Counted from the first letter of the stretch, positions 27,874 through 37,141 are shown. The stretch is 64,000 bases of DNA from Bacillota bacterium (GCA_023415825.1 JAEZJF010000006.1:1-64000); one strand, 5' to 3'. Translations and numbers: made by a program. Notes: generated by a model from the sequence alone, not told the origin.

Positions 27874-27919
27874 AATAGAGGTGAGTTCCGACCGGAACAC
27901 ACCACAAGACTCGACCCGT
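27874..27919 (-). repeat. GGTCGAG hairpin repeat, copy B
   Basis: On the minus strand this reads ACGGGTCGAGTCTTG, then a hairpin, then CACCTCTATT. On the plus strand GGTGAGTTCC pairs with GGAACACACC with one A-A mismatch. It lies between the aro promoter and aroF, so it is part of the operon leader in antisense orientation relative to copy A. Confidence 0.75.
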
Positions 27920-27975
27920 AAATAGAATGGTGAACAGTAGCACATAATTTGTAGTACGGTAGGAGATGGATTTTT

Positions 27976-28995
27976 ATGATTTTGGTATTGAAACCTGGTG
28001 TTGCCCAGGAACAAAAGGACGAGCTTATCAGGCACATTGAATCAATGGGTCTTAAAGTGCATGTCTCGGTGGGTGAAGGAACCACCATAGTGGGGCTTGT
28101 AGGAGATACGTCCAGGATTAACAGCTTTACGTTCTCATCCCATGATATTGTCAACAACGTCCTTCGTGTCAGTGAGCCCTTTAAGAAAGCCAATCGTATG
28201 TTTCACCCCGTGGACACCATTATTGACGTTTGCGGGCGAAAGATAGGGAAGGGCTATTTTGTCATTATCTCAGGCCCCTGTTCGGTTGAAAGTGAAGAAC
28301 AGATTGTAGGTATTGCAAGAGAACTAAAAAAGGCAGGAGCCTCCTTTTTGAGGGGCGGCGCCTATAAACCCCGTACCTCGCCCTACAGCTTTCAGGGCTT
28401 AGGCTTGGAAGGCCTGGACTACCTGAAAATTGCACGTGAGGAAACCGGCTTGCCCATTGTATCAGAGATTATGTCCACAGATGTCCTGGACCGTTTTGTA
28501 GAGGATGTGGATATCATCCAGGTAGGGGCACGGAATATGCAGAATTTCGTCATGCTCAGGGAGTTGGGTAGAACCAATAAGCCTGTTTTATTGAAACGTG
28601 GTTTATCAGCTACTTTGGAAGAATGGCTAATGTCGGCTGAATACATTTTGAGTGAAGGTAACGAAAATGTCATCCTTTGCGAGCGGGGTATCCGAACCTT
28701 TGAAACCTATACACGGAATACCCTGGATTTAAGTGCTGTCCCCGCTATTAAAAAGCTCAGTCATCTTCCTGTTATTGTAGACCCCAGCCATGGTACAGGA
28801 AAAGCGTGGATGGTTGGTCCCATGTCCAAAGCAGCCCTGGTTTCAGGAGCCGATGGTGTGGTGATTGAGGTTCATAATAACCCCAAGTGTGCCTTGAGTG
28901 ACGGCGAGCAATCCATCACACCTGTTGAGTATGCAGCCATTCTGCCAAAGCTCAGACAATACGCCGAGCTTGAAGAAAGACAACTGGAGGTTTAG
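27976..28995 (+). CDS. aroF: 3-deoxy-7-phosphoheptulonate synthase (DAHP synthase, type I-beta)
   Basis: Condenses phosphoenolpyruvate and erythrose-4-phosphate, committing carbon to aromatic amino acids. Residues 1-70 form the ferredoxin-like regulatory domain of the I-beta class (MILVLKPGVAQEQKDELIRHI, VGEGTTIVGLVGDT). The KDO8P/DAHP TIM barrel follows: SGPCSVESEEQI, FLRGGAYKPRTSPYSFQGLG, VGARNMQNFVMLRELG and PVIVDPSHGTGK. The 339-residue length is typical. It is the first gene of the aro operon, with only three bases before aroB. The N-terminal domain suggests feedback by an aromatic end product or prephenate. Confidence 0.96.
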   Translation: MILVLKPGVAQEQKDELIRHIESMGLKVHVSVGEGTTIVGLVGDTSRINSFTFSSHDIVNNVLRVSEPFKKANRMFHPVDTIIDVCGRKIGKGYFVIISGPCSVESEEQIVGIARELKKAGASFLRGGAYKPRTSPYSFQGLGLEGLDYLKIAREETGLPIVSEIMSTDVLDRFVEDVDIIQVGARNMQNFVMLRELGRTNKPVLLKRGLSATLEEWLMSAEYILSEGNENVILCERGIRTFETYTRNTLDLSAVPAIKKLSHLPVIVDPSHGTGKAWMVGPMSKAALVSGADGVVIEVHNNPKCALSDGEQSITPVEYAAILPKLRQYAELEERQLEV

Positions 28996-28998
28996 CCC

Positions 28999-30141
28999 AT
29001 GGAAGAGGTCAAGATAAGTGCCGGGGGCAAAACCTATAAGATAGATATCGAATCAGGGCTTTTTTCTAAATTGCCGGACATTTTAAAAAAGAAATACACG
29101 GGCAAAAAGTTAGCTCTGGTATCTGACAGTAACGTCTTTCCCCTATATGGGGAGGAGTTCTATACAAAACTCACTCAGGCCGGTTTTCAAGTGATACCTG
29201 TCATTTTTCAGGCTGGTGAGGGGCGAAAAAACCTGGAAACCCTCAGTCAGATTTACGCTAAACTCGCCGAGGGTGAATTTACCCGAAGTGATAGTGTCCT
29301 TGCATTTGGGGGCGGTGTCACGGGAGATATGGCGGGGCTTGCAGCCGCTACATTCTTAAGAGGTATGGGTTTTATTCAGATCCCTACAACTCTGCTTGCC
29401 ATGGTTGACTCCAGCATCGGAGGCAAGGTTGCCGTAGATCTTCCCCAAGGAAAGAATCTTGTAGGTGCTTTCTATCAGCCTGATGCGGTCTATACCGATC
29501 CCATGCTATTAGATATGTTAACGAACCGGCAGTTTTCCGACGGCATGGCCGAACTGTTGAAGCATGGCTTTATTAGGGATGCTTCCCTTTATAAAGACCT
29601 TACTGAAGAAGTTGCGAGCTCCAGTGTTGGTGCAAACGATTATTGCTCAGAAGGCTTGATGCCAAGGCAGGTACTTGCCGGAAGACTTGACGGTTTGATT
29701 GCCCGAAGCTGCATCATTAAGCGCGATGTGGTTGAAGCGGATGAGAAAGACAACGGCATCCGTCAGCTTCTCAATTTCGGTCATACCTTGGGCCATGCCA
29801 TTGAACGGGTTCAGAACTATACAGGTCTGTCCCATGGTGAAGCCATATCCATAGGTATGGTTGTCATGACCAGACTGACAGAAAAGATGGGTCTTACCCG
29901 GGAGGGTGAGGCGCAGAAGCTCGTGGAAGCATTGGCCTTATACGGTCTTCCTGTTACCATGCCCAGCCTTGATATCAAGGATATACTGGCTGCCATTCGC
30001 CTTGATAAAAAAACCCGCTCCGGCATGATCACCATTGCCTATATTGAGAAAATAGGCTTGGGAAAGCTAAGGGAGCTTGAAATAAAAGAGCTGGAGGATA
30101 GGATTCATGACATCCTTACGGATTCAATCAACACCCCTTAA
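28999..30141 (+). CDS. aroB: 3-dehydroquinate synthase
   Basis: Cyclises DAHP to 3-dehydroquinate using NAD+ and a divalent metal. The NAD-binding loop FGGGVTGDMAGLAAATFLRG and the conserved TTLLAMVDSSIGGKVAVDLPQGKNLVGAFYQP-type segment (residues about 130-160) are present. Metal-binding His residues appear in LNFGHTLGHAIE and LSHGEAISIGM. The length (380) is slightly above the usual 350-365, with extra residues near 215-230 (CSEGLMPRQVLAGRL). Its end overlaps aroA by 35 bases. Confidence 0.95.
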   Translation: MEEVKISAGGKTYKIDIESGLFSKLPDILKKKYTGKKLALVSDSNVFPLYGEEFYTKLTQAGFQVIPVIFQAGEGRKNLETLSQIYAKLAEGEFTRSDSVLAFGGGVTGDMAGLAAATFLRGMGFIQIPTTLLAMVDSSIGGKVAVDLPQGKNLVGAFYQPDAVYTDPMLLDMLTNRQFSDGMAELLKHGFIRDASLYKDLTEEVASSSVGANDYCSEGLMPRQVLAGRLDGLIARSCIIKRDVVEADEKDNGIRQLLNFGHTLGHAIERVQNYTGLSHGEAISIGMVVMTRLTEKMGLTREGEAQKLVEALALYGLPVTMPSLDIKDILAAIRLDKKTRSGMITIAYIEKIGLGKLRELEIKELEDRIHDILTDSINTP

Positions 30142-31405
30142 GGGAAAGATTTTGGCGCAGCCGTCCAAAAGCATGGCTCACCGCGCCTTGATCTGCGCCG
30201 CATTGGCAAAAGGGGAAAGCCATATAGACAATATTGTGCTGTCCGACGATATGATTGCGACAATGGCTGCTATACGCATGCTTGGGGCCGATGTTACCCT
30301 TGAAGACAGCTTGAACTATAAAGGTCGGAAAAAGATCACTGTTAAATCGCAAGGTCAAATTTCTTTAAAGGGTAATCAAATTGATTGCCTGGAATCAGGC
30401 TCCACCGCGCGCTTTATCATGCCCATCACCCGGCTATCGGCTGATTCTGTCACTATTACAGGCCGGGGCCGACTGGTTGAGCGCCCCTTTGAAATTTATA
30501 AAGAGCTTTTTACACAAAAGGGTGTAATTTACTCCGACTGTGATGGGAAAATGCCCATAACACTCTCCGGAAAGCTGGTGGGAGGCCAATATACACTGCC
30601 AGGTAATGTAAGCTCTCAGTTTATATCGGGGCTGCTTTTTACTCTTCCGCTTTTGGAGGAGCCGTCAATAATAACAGTTACAAACAAGCTGGAATCCCTG
30701 CCTTACATACAAATGACGCTGGCTGTACTTAAAGAATTCGGTATTGAAATTCGGTATGATGGCTCATATCAAAACTTTGATATCCCAGGTGGGCAGAATT
30801 ACAGGGCAAAACCCGAATATGTCGTGGAGGGGGATTGGTCCCAGGCCGCTTTCTTCTGTGTTATAGGGGCACTCTCGGAAAGCCTTACCCTTGAGGGAAT
30901 AATTATGGATTCACTTCAGGGAGATAAGGTGATAATCAATATTCTGGAGCAGATGGGGGCCAAGCCCCTATTTGACCGGGACAGCGTTACTTTTAGAAAA
31001 TCAAAGCTGAAAGGTATTGATATTGATGTATCCCAATGCCCTGATTTAGTACCGGCCATTTCAGTGGCGGCTTCCCTCGCTGAAGGTACAACCCGGATTA
31101 CGAATGCCGCCCGGCTTCGGATTAAGGAATCAGACCGGCTGGCATCAACCAGCCAGGCTCTGGGAGCTCTGGGGGCCCGTATTATTGAAGAGCCCGACGG
31201 CTTGATTATTGAGGGCGTCCCATGCTTAAAAGGAGGGACTGCTTCCGGGGCAGGAGATCATCGCATCGTCATGGCCCTGGCCACGGCCTCAACGGTTTGC
31301 CAGGGGGTTATTGAGATAAACGGCAGCGATGCAGTCAATAAGTCCTACCCGGAGTTTTGGCAGGACTTTATTACGCTTGGAGGAAAGTTGGAAGACAATG
31401 AGTAG
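30107..31405 (+). CDS. aroA: 3-phosphoshikimate 1-carboxyvinyltransferase (EPSP synthase)
   Basis: Transfers the enolpyruvyl group of PEP to shikimate-3-phosphate. The N-terminal KILAQPSKSMAHRALICAALAKG, the LESGSTARFIMP segment and the C-terminal RIKESDRLAS and GAGDHRIVMALA motifs are all present. The active-site motif LESGSTARF lacks the usual N-G-T form, which points to a class II-like variant. Length is 432 residues. The start lies inside aroB (35-base overlap) behind GGAGG, and the stop overlaps the aroC start, so translation is strongly coupled. Confidence 0.95.
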   Translation: MTSLRIQSTPLKGKILAQPSKSMAHRALICAALAKGESHIDNIVLSDDMIATMAAIRMLGADVTLEDSLNYKGRKKITVKSQGQISLKGNQIDCLESGSTARFIMPITRLSADSVTITGRGRLVERPFEIYKELFTQKGVIYSDCDGKMPITLSGKLVGGQYTLPGNVSSQFISGLLFTLPLLEEPSIITVTNKLESLPYIQMTLAVLKEFGIEIRYDGSYQNFDIPGGQNYRAKPEYVVEGDWSQAAFFCVIGALSESLTLEGIIMDSLQGDKVIINILEQMGAKPLFDRDSVTFRKSKLKGIDIDVSQCPDLVPAISVAASLAEGTTRITNAARLRIKESDRLASTSQALGALGARIIEEPDGLIIEGVPCLKGGTASGAGDHRIVMALATASTVCQGVIEINGSDAVNKSYPEFWQDFITLGGKLEDNE

Positions 31406-32513
31406 TATTTTTGGTGAAAACCTTAAGATTTCAGTATTTGGGGAATCCCATGGCCCTGCGATAGGCGTAGTCATGGATGGACTGCCCTCGGGAATTACTC
31501 TCGATTTTGAAAGAATATCAAGGGAGATGGGAAGAAGAAGGCCCAGTTCGGGTGCCCATTCCACCAAAAGACAGGAGCCCGATGAAGTAGAGCTTTTGAG
31601 CGGTGTTTATGAGGGGAGAACAACCGGAACCCCTCTATGTGCCATGATCCGGAACAAAGATGCCCATTCGGCGGATTACAGCGACTTAGAAAGGCTCTTG
31701 AGGCCCGGACACGCTGATTTTACAGGCTATGTGCGTTATAAGGGTTTTAACGATATCCGGGGCGGAGGTCATTTTTCAGGTCGCCTGACCGCTCCTTTAG
31801 TCTTCGCAGGAGCAGTCGCCCAGCATATTCTGGATGAGCAGCAGATCAGCATCGGAGCACATATCGACAGGATTTACGATATGTTGGACTTGGGCTTTGA
31901 TAAAGTCCATGTAACCAAGGAACAGCTCATGGCTTTGCGGGATATGGATATCCCGGTCAATGATCAATCATGCCGTGAGGCTTATCTGGAAATCATTGAG
32001 AAGGCCCGAAGAAGAGGGGATTCTGTTGGAGGAATTGTTGAAGCGGCCATTGTCGGCCTTCCTGCTGGAATCGGTTCGCCTTTGTTTAACAATGTTGAGG
32101 CAAGATTATCATCCTTACTGTTCTCCATTCCTGGGGTTAAGGGTGTGGAATTCGGGGATGGCTTTTACATCACCCAACTTTTTGGAAGTGAGGCCAATGA
32201 CAGCTTTTTCACCGAAGGAGATAAAATACTGACACGCACCAACCACAACGGCGGAATAAATGGCGGAATAACCAACGGCATGCCCTTAACCCTCCGTGTG
32301 GCTGTAAAGCCCACCGCATCGATTTCAATGGAACAGGAGACTGTGGATATTAAAGCTCATGAAAACGCCACTTTAAAGGTCCGTGGACGCCATGACGCCT
32401 GCATTGTTCCCAGAGCTGTTCCTGTCATCGAAGCGGCCTGTGCTATTGTACTTTGCGACCTGCTTATAGGTCAATTTGGTTTGGAATCACTGGGTGAAGG
32501 AAGTAAAACTTAA
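31398..32513 (+). CDS. aroC: Chorismate synthase
   Basis: Makes chorismate from EPSP with reduced FMN. Family signatures are visible: GESHGPAIGVVMDGLPSG near the N terminus, GRRRPSSGAHSTKRQEPDEVELLSG-type residues, RPGHADFTGYVRYKGFNDIRGGGHFSGRLTA (residues about 100-130) and RGRHDACIVPRAVPVIEA. About 371 residues. The ATG at 31398 lies eight bases before the aroA stop. An upstream in-frame start within aroA is not supported. Confidence 0.95.
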   Translation: MSSIFGENLKISVFGESHGPAIGVVMDGLPSGITLDFERISREMGRRRPSSGAHSTKRQEPDEVELLSGVYEGRTTGTPLCAMIRNKDAHSADYSDLERLLRPGHADFTGYVRYKGFNDIRGGGHFSGRLTAPLVFAGAVAQHILDEQQISIGAHIDRIYDMLDLGFDKVHVTKEQLMALRDMDIPVNDQSCREAYLEIIEKARRRGDSVGGIVEAAIVGLPAGIGSPLFNNVEARLSSLLFSIPGVKGVEFGDGFYITQLFGSEANDSFFTEGDKILTRTNHNGGINGGITNGMPLTLRVAVKPTASISMEQETVDIKAHENATLKVRGRHDACIVPRAVPVIEAACAIVLCDLLIGQFGLESLGEGSKT

Positions 32514-33598
32514 TGGATAAGAAACGACTTGAAGCCATACGATCAGAAATCGATGCCGTGGATCGTGAGCTTTCAATGCTGCTTCAAAAGCGCATGGAAC
32601 TGGTAAGTGAAGTTGCGGACTACAAACGTCAAGCAAATGCAGAGGTTCTGGATGAGGCACGTGAACAGAAGGTCCTGGAGAATGCTCTTTCAGTTGTTAA
32701 GAATGTTGACTTTACTGAAAGCATCAAAGCATCCTTTGAAAGTATTATGGCCCATTCAAGAGAATATCAGAAAAAAAGACTTTCTAGTGGTCAAGGGCTC
32801 TCCAAACGTTATGTCTTAATAGGGGAGCATTTGTCCCATAGCTTATCACCTGTCATTCATGGACTTTTCTTTGAAAAAGCGGGGTTTATGGGCTCTTATG
32901 ATCTTTTGGAAGTATCGAGAAATGAGCTCACGGGACTCCTGCCTCGCCTTAAAATGGAAGGCTATTTGGGTGCTAATGTGACCATTCCCTATAAGACTGA
33001 TATCATGAGAGGTTTGGATGATCTGTCGGATGAAGCAATCCGGGTAGGCGCCGTCAATACCATTACGTTGGAGAATGAATGTATAGGCTATAATACGGAC
33101 TACAACGGTTTTGGCCGGGCACTCGATTATTACGGGGTAGATTTGGAGGGCAAGGCTTGTGCGGTGCTGGGCAGCGGTGGCTCTTCAAGAGCTGTTGTAT
33201 CCTGGCTTCAGGATCGTGGTGTTTCCCGCATTACAATTGTCACCAGGGATACCGGGGCAGCAGTCTTGAAATATCCCGGTTTTCAATGCATGAATATCAA
33301 GGAATTCAGCGCACAGGGCTATGATCTGTTAGTTAATACCACTCCGGTGGGTATGTGGCCAAAGCCAGATTTTTCGCCCCTTTCAAAGGAGCAGCTTCAA
33401 GGAGCAGGTTTTATAATGGACCTAATCTATAATCCTTCGGAAACCCTATTGATGCGCTTTGCTAAAGACCTGGGCATTCCCAGTGCCAATGGCCTGTATA
33501 TGCTGATAGCCCAAGGAATTTGTGCCCAGGAAATATGGCAGGATACTATCTATAGTCAGGAGCTGGTCAATAGTATCTATGAGGAAATGAAAGCATGA
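32513..33598 (+). CDS. Bifunctional chorismate mutase / shikimate dehydrogenase
   Basis: A two-domain fusion. Residues 1-85 are an AroQ-class chorismate mutase (RSEIDAVDRELSMLLQKRMELVSEVADYK), converting chorismate to prephenate. Residues about 100-361 are shikimate dehydrogenase AroE, reducing 3-dehydroshikimate with NADPH. AroE motifs are SHSLSPVIHGLFFEKAG, the catalytic Lys in NVTIPYKTDIM, GYNTDYNGFGRAL, the Rossmann VLGSGGSSRAVV and VNTTPVGMWP. The two activities act before and after chorismate. The fusion is uncommon. The ATG shares one base with the aroC stop. Confidence 0.95.
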   Translation: MDKKRLEAIRSEIDAVDRELSMLLQKRMELVSEVADYKRQANAEVLDEAREQKVLENALSVVKNVDFTESIKASFESIMAHSREYQKKRLSSGQGLSKRYVLIGEHLSHSLSPVIHGLFFEKAGFMGSYDLLEVSRNELTGLLPRLKMEGYLGANVTIPYKTDIMRGLDDLSDEAIRVGAVNTITLENECIGYNTDYNGFGRALDYYGVDLEGKACAVLGSGGSSRAVVSWLQDRGVSRITIVTRDTGAAVLKYPGFQCMNIKEFSAQGYDLLVNTTPVGMWPKPDFSPLSKEQLQGAGFIMDLIYNPSETLLMRFAKDLGIPSANGLYMLIAQGICAQEIWQDTIYSQELVNSIYEEMKA

Positions 33599-34095
33599 TG
33601 AAAACCAATATTGTTCTTATCGGGCTCATGGGCTGTGGGAAAACCACTATAGGAAGAAAGCTTTCTCACCTTCTGAATACGTCTTTTATAGATGTGGATG
33701 ATGATATTGAACAGCATTATGGCTCTATTAAAAATCTCTTTGAGAAGGGTGAGGAATATTTCCGGGACCTTGAAAGTCAAAGGGTAGAGAGCCTATCCAT
33801 GCGCGAAAATACTGTTATTGCAACAGGTGGGGGCGTGGTGCTGCGCCCTTCAAATATGGATGCATTAAAGAAGAACGGAATAGTTTTCTATCTTAAGCGC
33901 TCTCTTGATGAAATCATTGAAACGCTGGATCCAAGCAACAGACCGTTGCTCAGTAAGGGAACTGAGGTCTTGTATCAAATAGAAAAAGAGCGAGAACCCC
34001 TCTATCTATTATACAGTGACTATGTCATTGATTCCTCTGATATTGATAAAGCAATTTCTTCAATTTCCGCTATCTTCAAGGGCAGTAAAATATAG
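33595..34095 (+). CDS. aroK: Shikimate kinase
   Basis: Phosphorylates shikimate at the 3-hydroxyl using ATP. The Walker A motif is GLMGCGKTTIGRKLS (residues 9-23). The shikimate-binding Asp and Arg are in FIDVDDDIEQHYG and YFRDLESQ, followed by ATGGGVVLRPSN and the lid Arg in LDPSNRPLL. Length is 166 residues. The ATG overlaps the previous stop (ATGA type). It is the last gene of the operon; no 3-dehydroquinate dehydratase gene is present in it. Confidence 0.94.
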   Translation: MMKTNIVLIGLMGCGKTTIGRKLSHLLNTSFIDVDDDIEQHYGSIKNLFEKGEEYFRDLESQRVESLSMRENTVIATGGGVVLRPSNMDALKKNGIVFYLKRSLDEIIETLDPSNRPLLSKGTEVLYQIEKEREPLYLLYSDYVIDSSDIDKAISSISAIFKGSKI

Positions 34096-34158
34096 TAACC
34101 CCATCACAAAGGTGTTATGACAAAAGGAAACATCATATATTTGACACAGGGTATTTAA

Positions 34159-35499
34159 TTGATTGGTGAAAAGACATTGAAAAAAACCGATATCCTGTAT
34201 CTCATCATTATCATGCTTAGCATCGCAGTTTTCGCCAATTCACTTTTAAAGCCGGAACCGGTCGTTTTACCTGAAATGACACCCGGCGGTGATTTGAGCT
34301 CGTCAATAAATCCGTCTAATGATAAGGCCGATGATGGCTATGATGTAAATATGCCAATTGATGACAGTGTCATTATCGAAGATAGTGGCAATGATAGTGC
34401 TGATGACGGCGTCGGGGCACTTGATGGATCAACTATTCAAGCCAGCACAGAACCTACCATTAATGCTCGTTCTGCTATTGTCATGGATTTTGATACAGGA
34501 ACCATACTTTATGAAAAAAATGCTTACAGGAAAAGGCCCATGGCCAGTACAACCAAGATCATGACAGGCATTGTAGCAATTGAGAATTGCTCTCTTGACG
34601 AGGATGTCACCATAAGCGAGAAAGCCGGCCATATGGGCGGGTCGGTTATGGGAATAAAAACGGGCACAACGATTAAAATGAGAGATTTGCTCTATGGTAT
34701 GCTGATCTGCTCGGGAAATGACGCGGCGGTCGCAATAGCCGAACATGTAGGCGGCAGTATCGAAGGTTTTTCAGAGCTAATGAATAAAAAGGCACTTGAG
34801 CTGGGGGCTTTCTCAACAAGCTTTTCAAATCCTCATGGACTTGATGCAGAAAATCATTATACTACTGCCTATGACTTGGCAAAAATAACTCGCTATGCAC
34901 TTAAAATGGATATTTTTAATGATATAGTCAAAACAAGTGAGTTTACCTATAATGGCAGGACCTTCAGGAATACAAATGAAATGCTATTGGGCTACGAAGG
35001 GGCAGACGGTGTTAAAACAGGTTATACAGGGCGTGCTGGTCGTTGCTTGGTCACTAGCGTGACTAAAAACAATATGCGCATTATTTCTGTTGTACTCTTC
35101 TGTGATACAAAAAACTTGAGAACCTCCAGCAGTCGCCGTATTCTGGATTACGGATTTGAGGAGTATGGCCCTGTAACCCTGCTGGAGCATGGTAATGTCA
35201 TGGGCATGGTAAAGGTCGACCGATCCCGTACATCCCAGGAAATACATGTTGCTGTTTCAGAGGAACTAAAGACAATTCTGCGCCACGGCCAAAAGGATAT
35301 GCTTTATACCAGGGTATCGCTTCCAGAGGCGGTTACGGCACCTGTTAAACGTGGTACTATTATGGGAACTGTATCGATATTTCAGGGTGAAAAAATTATT
35401 GCCGAAACCTCCTTAATAGCACTTGACAGCGCAGAGAAAATGAAACTGTCTAATTACCTGAGCAATGTCGTCAATCAATGGATAAAGCTGATTCATTAG
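34159..35499 (+). CDS. dacF: D-alanyl-D-alanine carboxypeptidase (DacF-like, S11 family)
   Basis: A penicillin-binding carboxypeptidase that trims the terminal D-Ala of peptidoglycan stem peptides. An N-terminal hydrophobic helix (residues about 10-28) is followed by an acidic low-complexity linker (about 35-95, rich in D, S, N). The S11 domain has the Ser-Lys pair in MASTTKIMTG, the SGN motif in CSGNDAAVAIAEHVGG and the KTG motif in DGVKTGYTGRAG. The C-terminal PBP5-like domain follows. In Clostridia such genes serve growth or the spore cortex. The start is a TTG: 34159 (after AGGG) or 34177 (after GGTGA). Confidence 0.88.
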   Translation: MIGEKTLKKTDILYLIIIMLSIAVFANSLLKPEPVVLPEMTPGGDLSSSINPSNDKADDGYDVNMPIDDSVIIEDSGNDSADDGVGALDGSTIQASTEPTINARSAIVMDFDTGTILYEKNAYRKRPMASTTKIMTGIVAIENCSLDEDVTISEKAGHMGGSVMGIKTGTTIKMRDLLYGMLICSGNDAAVAIAEHVGGSIEGFSELMNKKALELGAFSTSFSNPHGLDAENHYTTAYDLAKITRYALKMDIFNDIVKTSEFTYNGRTFRNTNEMLLGYEGADGVKTGYTGRAGRCLVTSVTKNNMRIISVVLFCDTKNLRTSSSRRILDYGFEEYGPVTLLEHGNVMGMVKVDRSRTSQEIHVAVSEELKTILRHGQKDMLYTRVSLPEAVTAPVKRGTIMGTVSIFQGEKIIAETSLIALDSAEKMKLSNYLSNVVNQWIKLIH

Positions 35500-35740
35500 C
35501 TCAGTCGAAGGATTTCCTTAGTTCTACTCTTTCGCGGAATGCTTTCCGTCAGAGGGACGCATGCATAATCCTATGAAATATCCTGCAATGAAAATTTGGT
35601 CGATATAGTTTATTTGTCTATCATCAAAATAGCGGATCGAGGCATATTGTGCGAACTACTAGACCGCACCCTATTGGGGGATCGGAAGCAGGCAGTTTAT
35701 GAGATGTGTTTCCGATATATGCAATATTAGTATTTTAAAC
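35500..35740. other. Intergenic region after dacF, rich in hairpins
   Basis: No gene is seen before the next start at 35829. The stretch holds small palindromes (AAGGATTTCCTT near 35513; CGGAA/TTCCG near 35536-35548) and one diverged copy of the GGTCGAG hairpin repeat. No clear intrinsic terminator with a T-run follows dacF. Confidence 0.5.
35633..35675 (+). repeat. GGTCGAG hairpin repeat, diverged copy
   Basis: The head is CGGATCGAGGCATATT, the stem GTGCG...CGCAC has an 11-base loop, and the tail is CCTATT. Head, stem and tail align with copies A-C, but this copy has more substitutions. It lies between dacF and the aminotransferase promoter. Confidence 0.55.
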
Positions 35741-35769
35741 TTGCAAATTCTCAAATCCTATCATACAAT
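35741..35769 (+). promoter_or_regulatory. Promoter of the aspartate aminotransferase gene
   Basis: TTGCAA (35741-35746) and TACAAT (35764-35769) are 17 bases apart, about 60 bases before the start codon. Confidence 0.65.
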
Positions 35770-35828
35770 ATATTAAAGAAATACTTTAAGAAAAATACCA
35801 GGTGTGTTTCGTTTTTTGGAGGGTTATC

Positions 35829-37100
35829 ATGCAAGCATTTCAAGGTTATAACAGAGATGAGCTTTTTGAGAGAAAGAATAAACTATTACTCAACTATGAG
35901 GATTATAAAAAACAAGGCCTAAAGCTTGATATGTCAAGAGGAAAGCCTTGCTCAGAGCAATTGGATCTTTCCGATGGTTTTTTTGATGATACAAAAAATC
36001 TATTCTCAAAGGACGGTACAGATTGCCGTAATTATGGACTTATCGATGGTATAAAAGAAGCCAAGGCTCTTTTTGCAGAGCTTCTTGGCATTTCGGATGA
36101 AGAGGTTTTCGTTGGCGGCAACTCCAGCCTTAATCTCATGTATGATTTAATTTCAAAGGCCTTTATACATGGTTTGAATGGTTTTGAGAAGTCCTGGAGT
36201 AAGCTGGATAAGGTGAAATTTCTATGCCCAAGCCCCGGTTATGACCGCCACTTTGCCATTACAGAGCTTTTTGGCGTGGAAATGATTGTTATACCTATGA
36301 CCCAGGAAGGTCCGGACATGGATAGGGTAGAAGCCCTTGTGGCTGAGGATGATTCCATTAAGGGCATATGGTGTATTCCCATGTACAGTAATCCAACGGG
36401 AATCACCTATTCAAATGATGTAGTCAAGCGCCTGGCCTGTATGAAAACCAAGGCGAATGATTTTAGGATACTGTGGGATAATGCCTATGCCTTTCATCAT
36501 CTGTATGAGGAGCCGGATCAGTTGTTGGATATTATCTCTGAGTGCCGGAATGCCGGTAATCCGCACCGGGCATTTATGTTCGGTTCCACCTCCAAGGTGA
36601 CCTTCCCTGGAAGCGGAATAGCAATTATGGCTTCCAGCAAGGAGAATATTGCGCATATAAAGAAGCAGGTTGCCATACAAACCATTGGCCATGATAAAAT
36701 TAATATGCTCCTACATGTACGATTCCTAAAGGATTCTGGCCATGTTCGCGAGCATATGAAAAAACATGCTGAGATTATTCGCCCCAAATTTGAAGCAGTC
36801 AATGAAATTTTAGAGAAGAATTTGTCCGGGAAGGGTATAGCAGCATGGAACAAGCCAAATGGCGGTTATTTTATCAGTCTTGATGTTCCTGAGGGCTGTG
36901 CCAAGAGGACGGTAAACCTTGCAAAAGAAGCCGGAGTTACCCTAACACCAGCCGGCGCAACCTTCCCTTACGGCAAGGACCCTCATGACTGCAATATCCG
37001 TATTGCACCTACATATCCTCCACTGGATGAACTGCGTAAGGCAATCGAGATTCTCTCTCTGTGTGTAGAAATTGCAGCTTTGGAAAAAGTTCTTGCGTAA
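35829..37100 (+). CDS. Aspartate aminotransferase (class I, subgroup I-gamma / MocR-type domain)
   Basis: A PLP enzyme of about 423 residues resembling the AspT of Corynebacterium (subgroup I-gamma). It probably exchanges amino groups between aspartate and 2-oxoglutarate. Typical segments are LKLDMSRGKPCSEQLDLS near the N terminus, FVGGNSSLNLMYDL, CPSPGYDRHFAITELFG, the PLP-contacting YSNPTG and WDNAYAFHHL, and the Schiff-base Lys in GSTSKVTFPGSGIA. The ATG at 35829 follows GGAGGG by five bases; the frame is open upstream without a ribosome-binding site. It is a single-gene unit with its own promoter and terminator. Confidence 0.9.
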   Translation: MQAFQGYNRDELFERKNKLLLNYEDYKKQGLKLDMSRGKPCSEQLDLSDGFFDDTKNLFSKDGTDCRNYGLIDGIKEAKALFAELLGISDEEVFVGGNSSLNLMYDLISKAFIHGLNGFEKSWSKLDKVKFLCPSPGYDRHFAITELFGVEMIVIPMTQEGPDMDRVEALVAEDDSIKGIWCIPMYSNPTGITYSNDVVKRLACMKTKANDFRILWDNAYAFHHLYEEPDQLLDIISECRNAGNPHRAFMFGSTSKVTFPGSGIAIMASSKENIAHIKKQVAIQTIGHDKINMLLHVRFLKDSGHVREHMKKHAEIIRPKFEAVNEILEKNLSGKGIAAWNKPNGGYFISLDVPEGCAKRTVNLAKEAGVTLTPAGATFPYGKDPHDCNIRIAPTYPPLDELRKAIEILSLCVEIAALEKVLA

Positions 37101-37141
37101 TGCCATCAATTGATATCCAGCACTAGTTTAGGAATTACTTC

